Assembly (NCBI RefSeq): GCF_947495725.1
Contig: NZ_CANLZZ010000002.1
Coordinates: 761,315 to 825,314, forward strand
Direction of reading: 5' to 3'
DNA from: an uncultured Lutibacter sp.
Lineage (GTDB): Bacteria > Bacteroidota > Bacteroidia > Flavobacteriales > Flavobacteriaceae
Length of the DNA: 64,000 nucleotides
Of this stretch, positions 1-8,426 are shown piece by piece. Made by a program: the position numbers and the translations under genes. The notes under the pieces were generated by a model. The model was given only the letters and a program-made list of their open reading frames with translations, did no database searches and was not told the origin of the DNA. Numbering within the stretch: the stretch's first letter is position 1; each line of letters opens with the position of its first letter.

Positions 1-1002
1 TGTTTCTTGCCATTTCCAAGCAGAAAGTAAAGCGTCATCTAAAGATAATTCAGTTTTCCAACCTAATTCATCATTTGCATAATTGGTATCCGCATAGGCA
101 GCAGTAATATCACCTGCTCTTCTATCTACCAATTTGTAATTTACTTTTTTACCAGTAACTTTTTCAAAAGATTGAATAACTTCTAATACAGAATTTCCTT
201 TTCCAGTTCCTAAATTAAAAATTTCGAATTGGGCTTTATTATTATTTTCAATTAAGCGTCTTAAAGCAACAATATGAGCTTTTGCCAAATCTACAACGTG
301 AATGTAATCGCGAACAGCAGTTCCATCAGGAGTGTCATAATCACTACCAAAAACAGATAATTCTTCACGAATTCCTGCAGCGGTTTGAACCACAAATGGA
401 ATTAAATTTTGAGGAACTCCAATTGGTAATTCACCAATTTTAGCAGATTCATGTGCCCCAATTGGATTGAAATAACGTAAAGCAATTGCCTTTAAATTAG
501 ATACTTTTGTAGCATCTTTTATAATTTCTTCTCCTATTTGCTTTGTGTTTCCGTATGGAGATTCTGCAGGTTTAATAGGAGCATTTTCGGTAATTGGCAA
601 TTCGTCAGCTTGTCCATAAACTGTACAGGAAGAACTAAATATAAAATTATTTAGGTTGTTAGCTTTTAATTCTTGTAATATATACACTAAACTTCCAATG
701 TTGTTTTCGTAATATTCTAGTGGCATTTGAACACTTTCTCCAACAGCTTTAGAGGCTGCAAAGTGAATAATTCCATCAACTGGGTGGTGTTCAAAAAATA
801 TTTTTACAGCTAGTTTATCTTTTAAATCAATATTATGGTATTCAGGTTTAATGCCTGTAATTGATGTAATTTTATCTAAAACTTCAATACTTGAGTTAGA
901 TAAATTATCAATAATAATAACCTCAAAACCTTCGTTTTGCAATTCAACTACGGTATGAGATCCAATAAATCCTAAACCTCCTGTTACTAATACTTTTTTC
1001 AT
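1..1002 (-). CDS. galE: UDP-glucose 4-epimerase (3' end cut by window edge)
   Basis: This gene interconverts UDP-glucose and UDP-galactose (or the N-acetyl forms) with a bound NAD, supplying sugar nucleotides for surface polysaccharides. It is absent from the ORF track because its stop lies outside the window. The minus-strand frame opens with an ATG at 1000-1002 and stays open to base 1. The protein starts MKKVLVTGGLGFIGSH, an extended-SDR Rossmann loop (GGxGFIG). Further on are a SSSCTVYG stretch and the SPYGNTK catalytic YxxxK motif. The 334 codons visible are close to the usual ~338, so only a few residues are missing. The start lies 2 bases after the stop of the DegT aminotransferase, so the two are probably cotranscribed. 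Family assignment is firm; substrate preference is not. Confidence 0.93.
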   Translation of the reverse strand, partial: MKKVLVTGGLGFIGSHTVVELQNEGFEVIIIDNLSNSSIEVLDKITSITGIKPEYHNIDLKDKLAVKIFFEHHPVDGIIHFAASKAVGESVQMPLEYYENNIGSLVYILQELKANNLNNFIFSSSCTVYGQADELPITENAPIKPAESPYGNTKQIGEEIIKDATKVSNLKAIALRYFNPIGAHESAKIGELPIGVPQNLIPFVVQTAAGIREELSVFGSDYDTPDGTAVRDYIHVVDLAKAHIVALRRLIENNNKAQFEIFNLGTGKGNSVLEVIQSFEKVTGKKVNYKLVDRRAGDITAAYADTNYANDELGWKTELSLDDALLSAWKWQET

Positions 1003-1004
1003 GA

Positions 1005-2159
1005 CTATTTATTTATGAATTCTTTTACTGTTTTTGTAATAAATTCTAGTTGCTCCTCATCCAATTCGGTATGCATTGGTAATGAAATAACCGTGTTTTT
1101 TAACTCGTTAGTTACTTCAAAATCGGCTTCGTTATAGCGTTCATCGGCATACGCTTTTTGACTATGTAATGGAACAGGATAATAGATTGCATTTGGAATT
1201 CCATTATCTAATAAATGTTGGTGTAACTCGTTACGTTTTCCATTTAAAATTTGTAATGTGTATTGATGAAATACGTGGCAATCACAATTATCACAAACAA
1301 ATTCGCAACCATTACCCAATTTAGGTGTAATAATATTTTGTTCGTTTTTAAATGCATTATTATAATAACGTGCTGCCGTTCTTCTAGCGTCACAATATTC
1401 ATTTAAATGCGGTAATTTAATGCGGAGGATTGCTGCTTGAACGCTGTCTAATCTCGAATTTACCCCAACTACATCGTGGTAATAGCGTTCGTACATTCCA
1501 TGGTTTACCATACCTCTAATAATATGTGCAAGATCATCATCATCGGTAAAAATAGCTCCACCATCACCATAACATCCTAAATTTTTGGAAGGGAAAAATG
1601 AAGTTGTTCCAATATTTCCTATCGTACCAGCTTTCTTTTTAGAGCCATCTTTAAAAGTGTAATTGGCTCCAATTGCTTGTGCCGTATCCTCAATTACAAA
1701 TAAATTATGTTCTTTAGCAATTTCTAAAACAGCTTCCATATTTGCACATTGCCCATATAAATGAACAGGTACAATTGCTTTGGTTTTAGGTGTAATAGCT
1801 TTTTTAATTGCTTCAATATCTATGTTAAAAGTATCCTTTTCAACATCAACTAAAACAGGAGTTAAATTTAGTAAGGCAATAACTTCTACTGTTGCTGCAA
1901 AGGTAAAATCGGCAGTAATAACTTCATCGCCAGGTTTTAAACCTAATCCCATCATTGCAATTTGTAAAGCATCAGTTCCATTTGCGCAAGGAATCACATT
2001 TTTTACTCCTAAATATTCTTCTAATTCTTTTTGAAACGAATGGACTTCTGGTCCGTTTATATAAGCAGTAGATTTTAATACTTCTAATACTTTTTGATCG
2101 ATTTGTTTTTCGATTTTGCTGTATTGACCTTTAAGATCAACCATTTGTATTTTTCTCAT
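1005..2159 (-). CDS. DegT/DnrJ/EryC1-family PLP sugar aminotransferase (WbpE-like)
   Basis: This is a PLP-dependent aminotransferase that would transfer an amino group to a keto sugar nucleotide for O-antigen or capsule sugars. The 384 residues are full length. The ANGTDALQ phosphate-binding stretch is at about 59-66, the PLP-contacting Asp of FVIEDTAQ at about 159, and the Schiff-base lysine lies in PSKNLGCYGDGG (K192). Overall it resembles WbpE, the UDP-2-acetamido-3-oxo-glucuronate aminotransferase. A Cys-rich insertion (CEFVCDNCDCH) precedes the conserved HVFHQYTL motif. It sits 2 bases upstream of galE, which supports a role in surface sugar synthesis. The exact sugar substrate cannot be read from the sequence. 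Confidence 0.88.
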   Translation of the reverse strand: MRKIQMVDLKGQYSKIEKQIDQKVLEVLKSTAYINGPEVHSFQKELEEYLGVKNVIPCANGTDALQIAMMGLGLKPGDEVITADFTFAATVEVIALLNLTPVLVDVEKDTFNIDIEAIKKAITPKTKAIVPVHLYGQCANMEAVLEIAKEHNLFVIEDTAQAIGANYTFKDGSKKKAGTIGNIGTTSFFPSKNLGCYGDGGAIFTDDDDLAHIIRGMVNHGMYERYYHDVVGVNSRLDSVQAAILRIKLPHLNEYCDARRTAARYYNNAFKNEQNIITPKLGNGCEFVCDNCDCHVFHQYTLQILNGKRNELHQHLLDNGIPNAIYYPVPLHSQKAYADERYNEADFEVTNELKNTVISLPMHTELDEEQLEFITKTVKEFINK

Positions 2160-2241
2160 TGTATGTACAATTAATGAGATGTAAAATTACAATAAAAGCG
2201 TATTTAATACAATTATTAATACAATTATATGCTACAACGTT

Positions 2242-3126
2242 TTATTCGAATAAGTCAGAAGACAAATAACGATCTCCACGATCTGGTATAATGGCAACTA
2301 TAAGTCCATTTTCAATATTTTTTGAAAGTTTAACAGCAGCAGTTACAGCGCCTCCAGCACTCATTCCGGCAAAAATCCCTTCTTCTCGTGCTAATTTTTT
2401 TGTCATTGCTCTGGCTTCATCTTCACTTACCTCAATAACTAAATCTACTTTTTTGGGATTAAATATTTTTGGTACAAACTCTGGTGACCATTTTCTAATT
2501 CCTGGTATTTTAGAGCCATCCATTGGTTGTGCACCTATGATTTGAATTTCAGAATTTTGTTCTTTTAAATACGTTGAGGTTCCCATTATGGTTCCTGTAG
2601 TTCCCATAGCCGAAACAAAATGGGTAATTTTTCCGCTGGTATCATTCCAAATTTCAGGCCCTGTAGTTTTATAGTGTGCTTTCCAATTGTCATCATTTGC
2701 AAATTGATCGAGCATTGTATATCCTTTTTCTTTGACCATTTTGTTGGCATAGGTACGTGAGCCTTCAATACCAACATCACTAGGCGTTAAGGTAACCTTT
2801 GCTCCATAAGCTCGCATTGTTTGAACACGTTCAACAGTAGAGTTTTCGGGCATTACCAATTCCATTTGAAGTCCAAATTGTTGTGCAATCATTGCTAAAG
2901 CAATTCCTGTATTTCCACTAGTTGCTTCAATTAAATAATCTCCTTTTTTTATGTCGCCACGTTCAATTGCCGACGCAATCATATTATAGGCGGGTTTGTC
3001 TTTTACACTTCCAGCTGGATTGTTTCCTTCGAGTTTTAATAATAACGTAATTCCTTCTTTTTTTATAATCGAAGACGTTTTTACTAATGGAGTTTTTCCT
3101 ATTAAATTAGCTATACGTTGCGCCAT
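2242..3126 (-). CDS. cysM: Cysteine synthase B (O-acetylserine sulfhydrylase)
   Basis: This PLP enzyme condenses O-acetylserine with sulfide (or thiosulfate in CysM types) to make cysteine. The 294-residue protein follows the E. coli CysM pattern closely: KLEGNNPAGSVKD with PLP lysine K42, EATSGNTGIALAMI for substrate and phosphate binding, and AHYTTTGPEIW-like and SxMGTTGTI motifs. The C-terminal IIPDRGDRYLS matches CysM rather than CysK. The start ATG overlaps the cysE stop by one base (TAATG), indicating translational coupling. The residue after the active-site lysine motif is K-P rather than the common R-x, a small variation. Confidence in the enzyme is high. Confidence 0.95.
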   Translation of the reverse strand: MAQRIANLIGKTPLVKTSSIIKKEGITLLLKLEGNNPAGSVKDKPAYNMIASAIERGDIKKGDYLIEATSGNTGIALAMIAQQFGLQMELVMPENSTVERVQTMRAYGAKVTLTPSDVGIEGSRTYANKMVKEKGYTMLDQFANDDNWKAHYKTTGPEIWNDTSGKITHFVSAMGTTGTIMGTSTYLKEQNSEIQIIGAQPMDGSKIPGIRKWSPEFVPKIFNPKKVDLVIEVSEDEARAMTKKLAREEGIFAGMSAGGAVTAAVKLSKNIENGLIVAIIPDRGDRYLSSDLFE

Positions 3127-3911
3127 TATCTTTTTTGTTTTAATATGGTTTCAGGTTTGTGATACACTAAAGAGTTTGGAGGAACCGACTCTGTAATCCA
3201 AACGTTACCACCAATAATAGTATTTTCTCCAATTACAGTTTCTCCACCTAAAATAGTTGCATTTGCATATATAGTTACGTTATTTTCAACCGTTGGATGA
3301 CGTTTTGTATTTTTTAATTCTTTTGATACTTGTAAGGCTCCTAAAGTTACTCCTTGATAAATTTTTACGTGGTCTTTAATAATGCATGTTTCACCAATTA
3401 CCGTTCCGGTGGCGTGATCAATAAAAAATGATTTTCCTATAGTAGCTCCTGGATGAATATCGGTTCCTGTTTTGCTATGTGCGTATTCACTCATTAACCT
3501 TGGAATTAAAGGCGCCTTTAATTTAAATAACTCATGGCTAAAACGGTAAATGGCAATAGCATAAAATCCAGGATAGGCCAAATAAACTTCTTCTATATTG
3601 TTTGATGCGGGATCTCCGTTTACCAACTCTTGTGCATCTAAGTTTAAGTTTTCAAAAATTTCAGGTAATGTGTTTAAAAATTTATCCCAAATTTCATCAC
3701 AAGAAGATTGAATGTTGCAAGCGAGTTTATAAATTTCTTTGAAATCAGCCTCCAATTGTTCTATGTTTTGTTCTATGCAAGCATTTGAATCGAATAATGT
3801 ATAAAACAAATTTGTTGTAAAAGCTTCAGTTTTTCTTTTTAAGCTAAAATTTAACTGAGGTTTATTTTTGCTTGAAATTATTTTATTTATAATGCTTTGT
3901 TTTGCGGTCAT
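3126..3911 (-). CDS. cysE: Serine O-acetyltransferase
   Basis: It acetylates L-serine with acetyl-CoA to give O-acetylserine, the substrate of the downstream cysM product. The 261-residue protein has a helical N-terminal half and a C-terminal left-handed beta-helix of hexapeptide repeats from about residue 150. Catalytic-type Asp and His residues are seen in TGTDIHPGA (D151, H153) and FIDHATGTVIGE (H166). The layout matches serine acetyltransferases of the EpsC/SAT group. It is the first gene of a two-gene operon, overlapping cysM by one base. A perfect 8-bp inverted repeat lies 40-62 bases upstream of the ATG and may be its operator. Confidence 0.93.
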   Translation of the reverse strand: MTAKQSIINKIISSKNKPQLNFSLKRKTEAFTTNLFYTLFDSNACIEQNIEQLEADFKEIYKLACNIQSSCDEIWDKFLNTLPEIFENLNLDAQELVNGDPASNNIEEVYLAYPGFYAIAIYRFSHELFKLKAPLIPRLMSEYAHSKTGTDIHPGATIGKSFFIDHATGTVIGETCIIKDHVKIYQGVTLGALQVSKELKNTKRHPTVENNVTIYANATILGGETVIGENTIIGGNVWITESVPPNSLVYHKPETILKQKR

Positions 3912-3950
3912 TGTTTTACCATTTTTATAAACTTCCTAAAAAAATCCTTG

Positions 3951-3973
3951 ATTTCGTAAATATCATACGAAAT
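3951..3973. promoter_or_regulatory. Candidate operator: 8-bp inverted repeat upstream of cysE
   Basis: The sequence ATTTCGTA-AATATCA-TACGAAAT is a perfect 8-bp inverted repeat with a 7-base spacer, 40-62 bases before the cysE start. There is no T-tract after it, so it is not a terminator. Its size and symmetry fit a dimeric transcription factor site. The cognate regulator is unknown. Confidence 0.5.
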
Positions 3974-4068
3974 AACCATAATTATTTTACTTTTAAAAGT
4001 TAAATATTAATTCTTCCAAAGGTTATTTAATGTATGTTTGAGTTAAATATAGATATTTATACTTTTAG

Positions 4069-5184
4069 TTATATAATTGTTGATTGCCCTAAATCTATAT
4101 TATTTTTATTATAAAAGGTATTTTCATCATCCAAAATAAAGTCGCTTATAAAGGTTCCAACATTGGTGGTTGAAAAATGATTTGTAGAATTTAAATCGGG
4201 GGTTGTTATATTAAGTTCTATAGATTTTTCAACAGCTATTCTAATTGATTCAGCTTCCTCAAATAATTCAAAATGTTCTAATAATAATGCCGCAGATAAT
4301 ATTGCAGCTAATGGGTTTGCCATATTTTTACCTTTGGCCTTTGGGAAGGATCCGTGTACAGGTTCAAATAAAGCGGTTTTTGTTCCAACAGATGCGGAAG
4401 CTAGCAATCCAATAGAGCCAGAAATTACACTGGCCTCATCAGATAAAATATCACCAATCATATTTTCAGTTAAAATAACATCAAATTGGGTAGGCTTTAA
4501 GATTAATTGCATAGCTGCATTGTCTGCGTATAAAAAGCTTAAATCAACATTAGGATAATGATTGCTTATTTCAATTACACGATTTCTCCAAAGTTTTGAT
4601 GTTGCTAAAACATTTGATTTATCAACCAAGGTTAATTTTTTTCTTCTTGCTTTTGCAGCTTTAAATGCTAAATGGCTAATTCTGTCAATTTCTTCAGCCG
4701 AATAATTACATGTATCCGAAGCACTTAAACCATCTGAACTTATGTTTTTTTCTCCAAAGTAAATACCACCTGTTAATTCACGGTAAATTACAATGTCTAC
4801 GCCATTTATAACATGTTCTTTTAAATTAGATTTATGAATTAAAGATTCGTAAGTTATTACAGGTCTTATATTTGCATAAAGCCCTAGTTTTTTTCTTAAT
4901 TGAAGTAACCCTTGTTCTGGTCTTATTTTTATATTTGGGTTGTTGTCATATTTAGAATCTCCAATGGCTCCAAATAAAATAGCATCGGCTTCAGAGCAAA
5001 TTTTTAATGTTTCATCTGGAAGCGGATTTCCTGTTTTGTCAATGGCAATAGCTCCTACAAGAGCTTCTGTGTATTTAAATGTATGCCCATGTTTTTCGGC
5101 AATAGCATCCAATATTTTAACTGCCTGTTGAGTTACTTCTGGTCCTATACCATCTCCGGGAAGTAAAGCGATATTTAAATTCAT
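4069..5184 (-). CDS. leuB: 3-isopropylmalate dehydrogenase
   Basis: LeuB performs the third committed leucine step, oxidative decarboxylation of 3-isopropylmalate with NAD. Visible family features are the N-terminal LLPGDGIGPEV, the substrate arginines in RPEQGLLQLRKKLGLYANIRP (about 88-108), and the metal/substrate loop TENMIGDILSDEAS (about 239-252). The NAD region includes EPVHGSFPKAKGKNMANP. At 371 residues it is slightly longer than typical (about 355-360), with an unusual polar tail after about residue 350. It lies 229 bases downstream of leuA on the same strand, with a hairpin in the gap. leuC and leuD are not in the window. Confidence 0.95.
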   Translation of the reverse strand: MNLNIALLPGDGIGPEVTQQAVKILDAIAEKHGHTFKYTEALVGAIAIDKTGNPLPDETLKICSEADAILFGAIGDSKYDNNPNIKIRPEQGLLQLRKKLGLYANIRPVITYESLIHKSNLKEHVINGVDIVIYRELTGGIYFGEKNISSDGLSASDTCNYSAEEIDRISHLAFKAAKARRKKLTLVDKSNVLATSKLWRNRVIEISNHYPNVDLSFLYADNAAMQLILKPTQFDVILTENMIGDILSDEASVISGSIGLLASASVGTKTALFEPVHGSFPKAKGKNMANPLAAILSAALLLEHFELFEEAESIRIAVEKSIELNITTPDLNSTNHFSTTNVGTFISDFILDDENTFYNKNNIDLGQSTII

Positions 5185-5258
5185 ATTCTATTTGTTGTAT
5201 GATTTCACCAAGCTTTTTATGTTGTAAAATCAACTATTTATTTTCTTGTTTTTATACA

Positions 5259-5290
5259 AATCAAGCCTCTTCAAAAGAAAAGGCTTGATT
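5259..5290 (-). terminator. Hairpin between leuA and leuB (terminator or attenuator-like)
   Basis: A 10-bp perfect stem AATCAAGCCT/AGGCTTGATT extends inward, through one mismatch, to about 14 bp around an AAAA loop. Read on the minus strand it follows leuA and precedes leuB. The 3' flank (TGTATAAAA) lacks a proper T-tract, so intrinsic termination would be weak. The upstream arm can alternatively pair with a TTGATT just 5' of it, giving mutually exclusive folds. Confidence 0.45.
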
Positions 5291-5339
5291 AATAATCAAA
5301 TAAAAATAATGATTTTAGTTTGGTTTTTTTAAATAAATA

Positions 5340-5378
5340 TCAATTTTTTAATAAAACTGTAGATTTTAATTTCAGCAT
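5340..5378 (-). CDS. Possible leucine-rich leader peptide upstream of leuB (weak)
   Basis: A 12-codon minus-strand ORF in the leuA-leuB gap encodes MLKLKSTVLLKN. Four of its twelve residues are leucine, including an adjacent TTA TTA pair. It is followed after about 50 bases by the hairpin at 5259-5290. This is the geometry expected of a leucine attenuator, but the ORF is short and TTA and AAA are common codons here. Chance occurrence is a serious alternative. Confidence 0.22.
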   Translation of the reverse strand: MLKLKSTVLLKN

Positions 5379-5413
5379 CTAAATTTTATTCTAAAAAATG
5401 GATATCTTTATTT

Positions 5414-6583
5414 CTAAGGATTCGTAGCACGAATATGGTTTAGTTCCATTAAGTGATGAATATCCTCATCGTTTACTTCTTTATGGAAATCTGCGAATTT
5501 TAAAAATTGTGGATATAAATCGTCTAATTGAATTTTTGTTAAATCGTATCCAACATTTTTAGCTCTATATGCAAGTGCGGCTCTTCCGCTTCGTGCTGTT
5601 AAAACAATTGAAGATTCTGTAACTCCAACATCAGCAGGGTCCATAATTTCATAAGTTTCACGATTTTTAATTACACCATCTTGGTGAATTCCAGAACTAT
5701 GTGCAAACGCATTTTCACCAACAACAGCTTTGTTTGGTTGAACCATCATTCCCATACTATCTTGTACTAATTTACTAGTGTCATATAATAATTTGGTGTT
5801 AATTCCGGTATCTAATCCTAAATAAGGGTGTTGTTTTAGGATCATAACAACTTCTTCTAATGAAGTATTTCCAGCTCGTTCACCAATTCCATTAATAGTA
5901 CATTCAATTTGACGTGCACCATTTTGAACACCTGCAATTGCATTTGCAGTGGCTAAACCTAAATCGTTATGACAGTGACACGAAATAATTACGTTGTCAA
6001 TTCCTTTTACGTTTTCTTTTAGGTATTTAATTTTAGCACCGTACTCATCTGGTAGGCAATAACCTGTGGTGTCTGGTATGTTTAAAACAGTTGCACCTGC
6101 TTTAATTACTTCTTCTAAAACTCGGGCTAAGTACTCATTGTCTGTTCTACCAGCATCTTCGGCATAAAACTCTACATCCTCAACAAATTTCTTTGCATAA
6201 GCTACAGCTTCATAAGCACGTTTTTTAATTTCATCTTGAGTAGATTTAAACTTATAAGTAATGTGCGATTCAGAAGTTCCAATTCCAGTATGAATTCTTG
6301 GTCTTTTTGCAAGTTTTAGAGCATCAGCTGCTACTTCAATATCTTTTTTATTCGCTCGTGTAAGACCACAAACGGTTGCGTTTTGTACTAATTTAGAAAT
6401 TTCAACTACAGATATAAAATCACCTGGACTCGAAATTGGAAATCCTGCTTCAATCACATCAACACCCAATAAATCCAGGCGCTTAGCAATAACTAATTTT
6501 TGTTCAGTATTTAGTTTGCAGCCTGGGACTTGTTCACCATCTCTTAATGTTGTGTCAAAAATATGGACTTTATTTTTACTCAT
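5414..6583 (-). CDS. leuA: 2-isopropylmalate synthase, short form
   Basis: LeuA condenses acetyl-CoA with 2-ketoisovalerate, the entry into leucine synthesis. The protein shows the HMGL-like TIM barrel with [13 protein letters not shown] near the N-terminus, the metal ligands of [14 protein letters not shown], and [18 protein letters not shown]. The track gives a start at 6616. The ATG at 6583 ([12 protein letters not shown], 389 aa) is preferred because the extra residues are not family-like. The protein ends near residue 390 and so lacks the C-terminal LeuA_dimer domain that binds leucine in ~520-residue enzymes. Classic feedback inhibition is therefore unlikely. Citramalate or homocitrate synthase activity is a less likely alternative, given the adjacent leuB. 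Confidence 0.92.
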   Translation of the reverse strand: MSKNKVHIFDTTLRDGEQVPGCKLNTEQKLVIAKRLDLLGVDVIEAGFPISSPGDFISVVEISKLVQNATVCGLTRANKKDIEVAADALKLAKRPRIHTGIGTSESHITYKFKSTQDEIKKRAYEAVAYAKKFVEDVEFYAEDAGRTDNEYLARVLEEVIKAGATVLNIPDTTGYCLPDEYGAKIKYLKENVKGIDNVIISCHCHNDLGLATANAIAGVQNGARQIECTINGIGERAGNTSLEEVVMILKQHPYLGLDTGINTKLLYDTSKLVQDSMGMMVQPNKAVVGENAFAHSSGIHQDGVIKNRETYEIMDPADVGVTESSIVLTARSGRAALAYRAKNVGYDLTKIQLDDLYPQFLKFADFHKEVNDEDIHHLMELNHIRATNP

Positions 6584-6651
6584 TATTGAATTTTTTTTAT
6601 CACATTTGAAAGTCAAAAATATACTTTAGGTTAATTAATATAATTAATGAT

Positions 6652-6659
6652 TATCTTTG
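6652..6659 (+). promoter_or_regulatory. Candidate -7 promoter box for the 6733 gene
   Basis: TATCTTTG matches the Bacteroidota -7 consensus TAnnTTTG and sits about 73 bases upstream of the ATG in the leuA/6733 divergent gap. No convincing -33 element is seen at the expected spacing, so this is only a candidate. Confidence 0.35.
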
Positions 6660-6732
6660 TTTACTATATTCAAGTAGTGGTATAGATTGTTAATATACTG
6701 ATAAGCAACATAATAAAAATATTTTAGTTACA

Positions 6733-8277
6733 ATGGCTATTGAACAAAAAGATGCACTTTTTTCTTTAATTAAATCATTAACCAAATCCGAAAAACGACA
6801 ATTTAAGCTGTATGTAGGGAGATTAGGAGGAAATATTGAAGCTAATTTTATGGTGTTGTTTAATTTATTAGATAAAGTAAGTTCTTATAATGACGAGCTT
6901 ATTTTAAAAAAAACAAACATAAAAAAGCAGCAAATATCTAATACTAAGGCGCATTTGTATAAGCAAATTTTGGTGAGTTTAAGGTTTAATCCGGTACATC
7001 AGAATATAAGATCTCAAATTAGAGAACAGTTTGATTTTGCAGCAATATTATATGGTAAAGGTTTGTATAAGCAAAGTTTAAAAATTTTAGAAAAAGCGAA
7101 AGAATTAGCCTTAAAAAATGAAGAGAGTAATTTAGCTTATGAAATTGTTCAGTTTGAAAAAGTTATAGAGTCTCAATATATAACTAGGAGTTTAAGTAAT
7201 AGAGCTGATGAGTTGGCCATACAAGCAAAAGAATTAAGTGTTAAAAATGTTAGAATTAGTAAGCTTTCAAATTTGTCGTTACAATTGTATAGCTTAATGT
7301 TGAAGGAAGGATATGTTAAGAATGATAGCACTTCTAAAGAGGTTGTAAATTATTTTGAAAAAAGGTTACCTAAATTTGAATTATCAGATTTGGGTTTTGG
7401 AGAAAAGTTGTTTTTGTATAAGGCATATTTATGGAGGAGCTTAATAATGCAAGATTTTATTTCCAGTTTTAAATATTCAAAAAAATGGGTTGATTTGTTT
7501 CAGGAAAAACCTGAAATGAAATTACAAAATCCAGTTTTTTATTTAAAAGGAGTTAATTATTTATTGGAGTCTTTGTACTTAACCAGACAAAAAACAAAGT
7601 TTAACACGGTGTTAAGTTTACTCGAAAAAGATATAGATGAAGGAAATATAGCATTAAATGCGAACACTCAAATATTAAATTTTTTATACTTAAATCAGAA
7701 TAAATTAAATTTATTTTTTTTAGAAGGACGTTTTAGTGAAGGTTTGGTTTATGTAAACGATTTATTGGATGAGTTAGAGTTATATACCACAAAAATTGAC
7801 AAGCATCATATAATGGTTTTTTACTATAAAATAGGATGTATGTACTTTGGAGCTGGAGATAATGAAATGTGTATTCATTATTTAGAAAAGATTATAAATA
7901 ATAAGGAGTTAAAAATGCGAGAAGATTTATTATGTTTTTCGCGTGTATTAAACCTAGTGGCCCATTATGAAGCCGGATTAGATTATAATATTGAGAAATT
8001 GATAGTCTCAACTTATAAATTTTTAAGAAAAATGAACGATCTAAATCAGGTGCAGGCAAAAATGATTACGTTTTTAAAAAATCTAAGTAATATTTATCCT
8101 CAAGATATTAAAAAGGAATTTATAAAACTCCACAAAGAATTAATAAAGTTTGAAAATCATCCTTATGAAAAACGCGCTTTCTTGTACTTAGATATAATAT
8201 CTTGGTTAGAAAGCAATATTCAAAACGTATCAGTTGAGAGTATAATTCAAGAAAAAGCAAAAAAAATGATTAAATAG
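6733..8277 (+). CDS. Conserved helical-repeat hypothetical protein
   Basis: I do not recognise a named family. The 514-residue protein has no signal peptide or membrane segment and appears cytoplasmic. It is almost entirely alpha-helical, rich in Leu, Lys and Glu, with successive helix pairs such as GLYKQSLKILEKAKELALKN that resemble TPR-like repeats. The N-terminus (KSLTKSEKRQFKLYVGR) is basic and could contact nucleic acid or a partner. It is transcribed divergently from leuA and lies just upstream of the ilv leader, whose ATG is about 40 bases past its stop. A scaffolding role is inference only. Long uninterrupted coding and normal codon use make it a real gene. Confidence 0.8.
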   Translation: MAIEQKDALFSLIKSLTKSEKRQFKLYVGRLGGNIEANFMVLFNLLDKVSSYNDELILKKTNIKKQQISNTKAHLYKQILVSLRFNPVHQNIRSQIREQFDFAAILYGKGLYKQSLKILEKAKELALKNEESNLAYEIVQFEKVIESQYITRSLSNRADELAIQAKELSVKNVRISKLSNLSLQLYSLMLKEGYVKNDSTSKEVVNYFEKRLPKFELSDLGFGEKLFLYKAYLWRSLIMQDFISSFKYSKKWVDLFQEKPEMKLQNPVFYLKGVNYLLESLYLTRQKTKFNTVLSLLEKDIDEGNIALNANTQILNFLYLNQNKLNLFFLEGRFSEGLVYVNDLLDELELYTTKIDKHHIMVFYYKIGCMYFGAGDNEMCIHYLEKIINNKELKMREDLLCFSRVLNLVAHYEAGLDYNIEKLIVSTYKFLRKMNDLNQVQAKMITFLKNLSNIYPQDIKKEFIKLHKELIKFENHPYEKRAFLYLDIISWLESNIQNVSVESIIQEKAKKMIK

Positions 8278-8317
8278 TTTTTTTGTACCAATTATTTTGC
8301 AATATTTGTTGAACAAA

Positions 8318-8383
8318 ATGAAACAAACTATTATCAATATTATTTCTGTCGTTGTCGTTGTGATAATTTCGCAAACCGATTAG
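8318..8383 (+). CDS. ilv leader peptide (Ile/Val-rich, 21 aa)
   Basis: This short ORF, not in the track, reads ATG to TAG and encodes a 21-residue peptide with the core IINIISVVVVVII. Eleven of 21 residues are Ile (6) or Val (5), with no Leu. That composition is the hallmark of a leader whose translation senses charged tRNA-Ile and tRNA-Val. The stop codon overlaps a segment that can pair with the 5' arm of the downstream terminator. It lies in the 381-base gap before ilvD and has no coding role beyond regulation. Leader assignment is by inference from composition, position and the linked attenuator, which together are strong. Confidence 0.88.
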   Translation: MKQTIINIISVVVVVIISQTD

Positions 8384-8426
8384 GAATAGTTGAGTAATAT
8401 CATAATATTATAGTAAACCTTCCTAA
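8380..8426 (+). promoter_or_regulatory. Antiterminator pairing of the ilv attenuator
   Basis: TTAGGAA (8380-8386), which includes the leader stop codon, is perfectly complementary to TTCCTAA (8420-8426), the loop-proximal half of the terminator's 5' arm. A ribosome stalled on Ile/Val codons leaves TTAGGAA free, so this pairing would block the terminator. A ribosome reaching the stop codon masks it and allows termination. Confidence 0.8.

Noticed and set aside
1780-2034. Plus-strand 84-codon ORF
   Set aside because: It is fully antisense to the DegT aminotransferase and has no independent support; the other short track ORFs opposite large genes were rejected for the same reason.
2160-2241. 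Short direct repeat ATACAATTAT between degT and cysM
   Set aside because: Two 10-base AT-rich copies can arise by chance, and no functional context was found.
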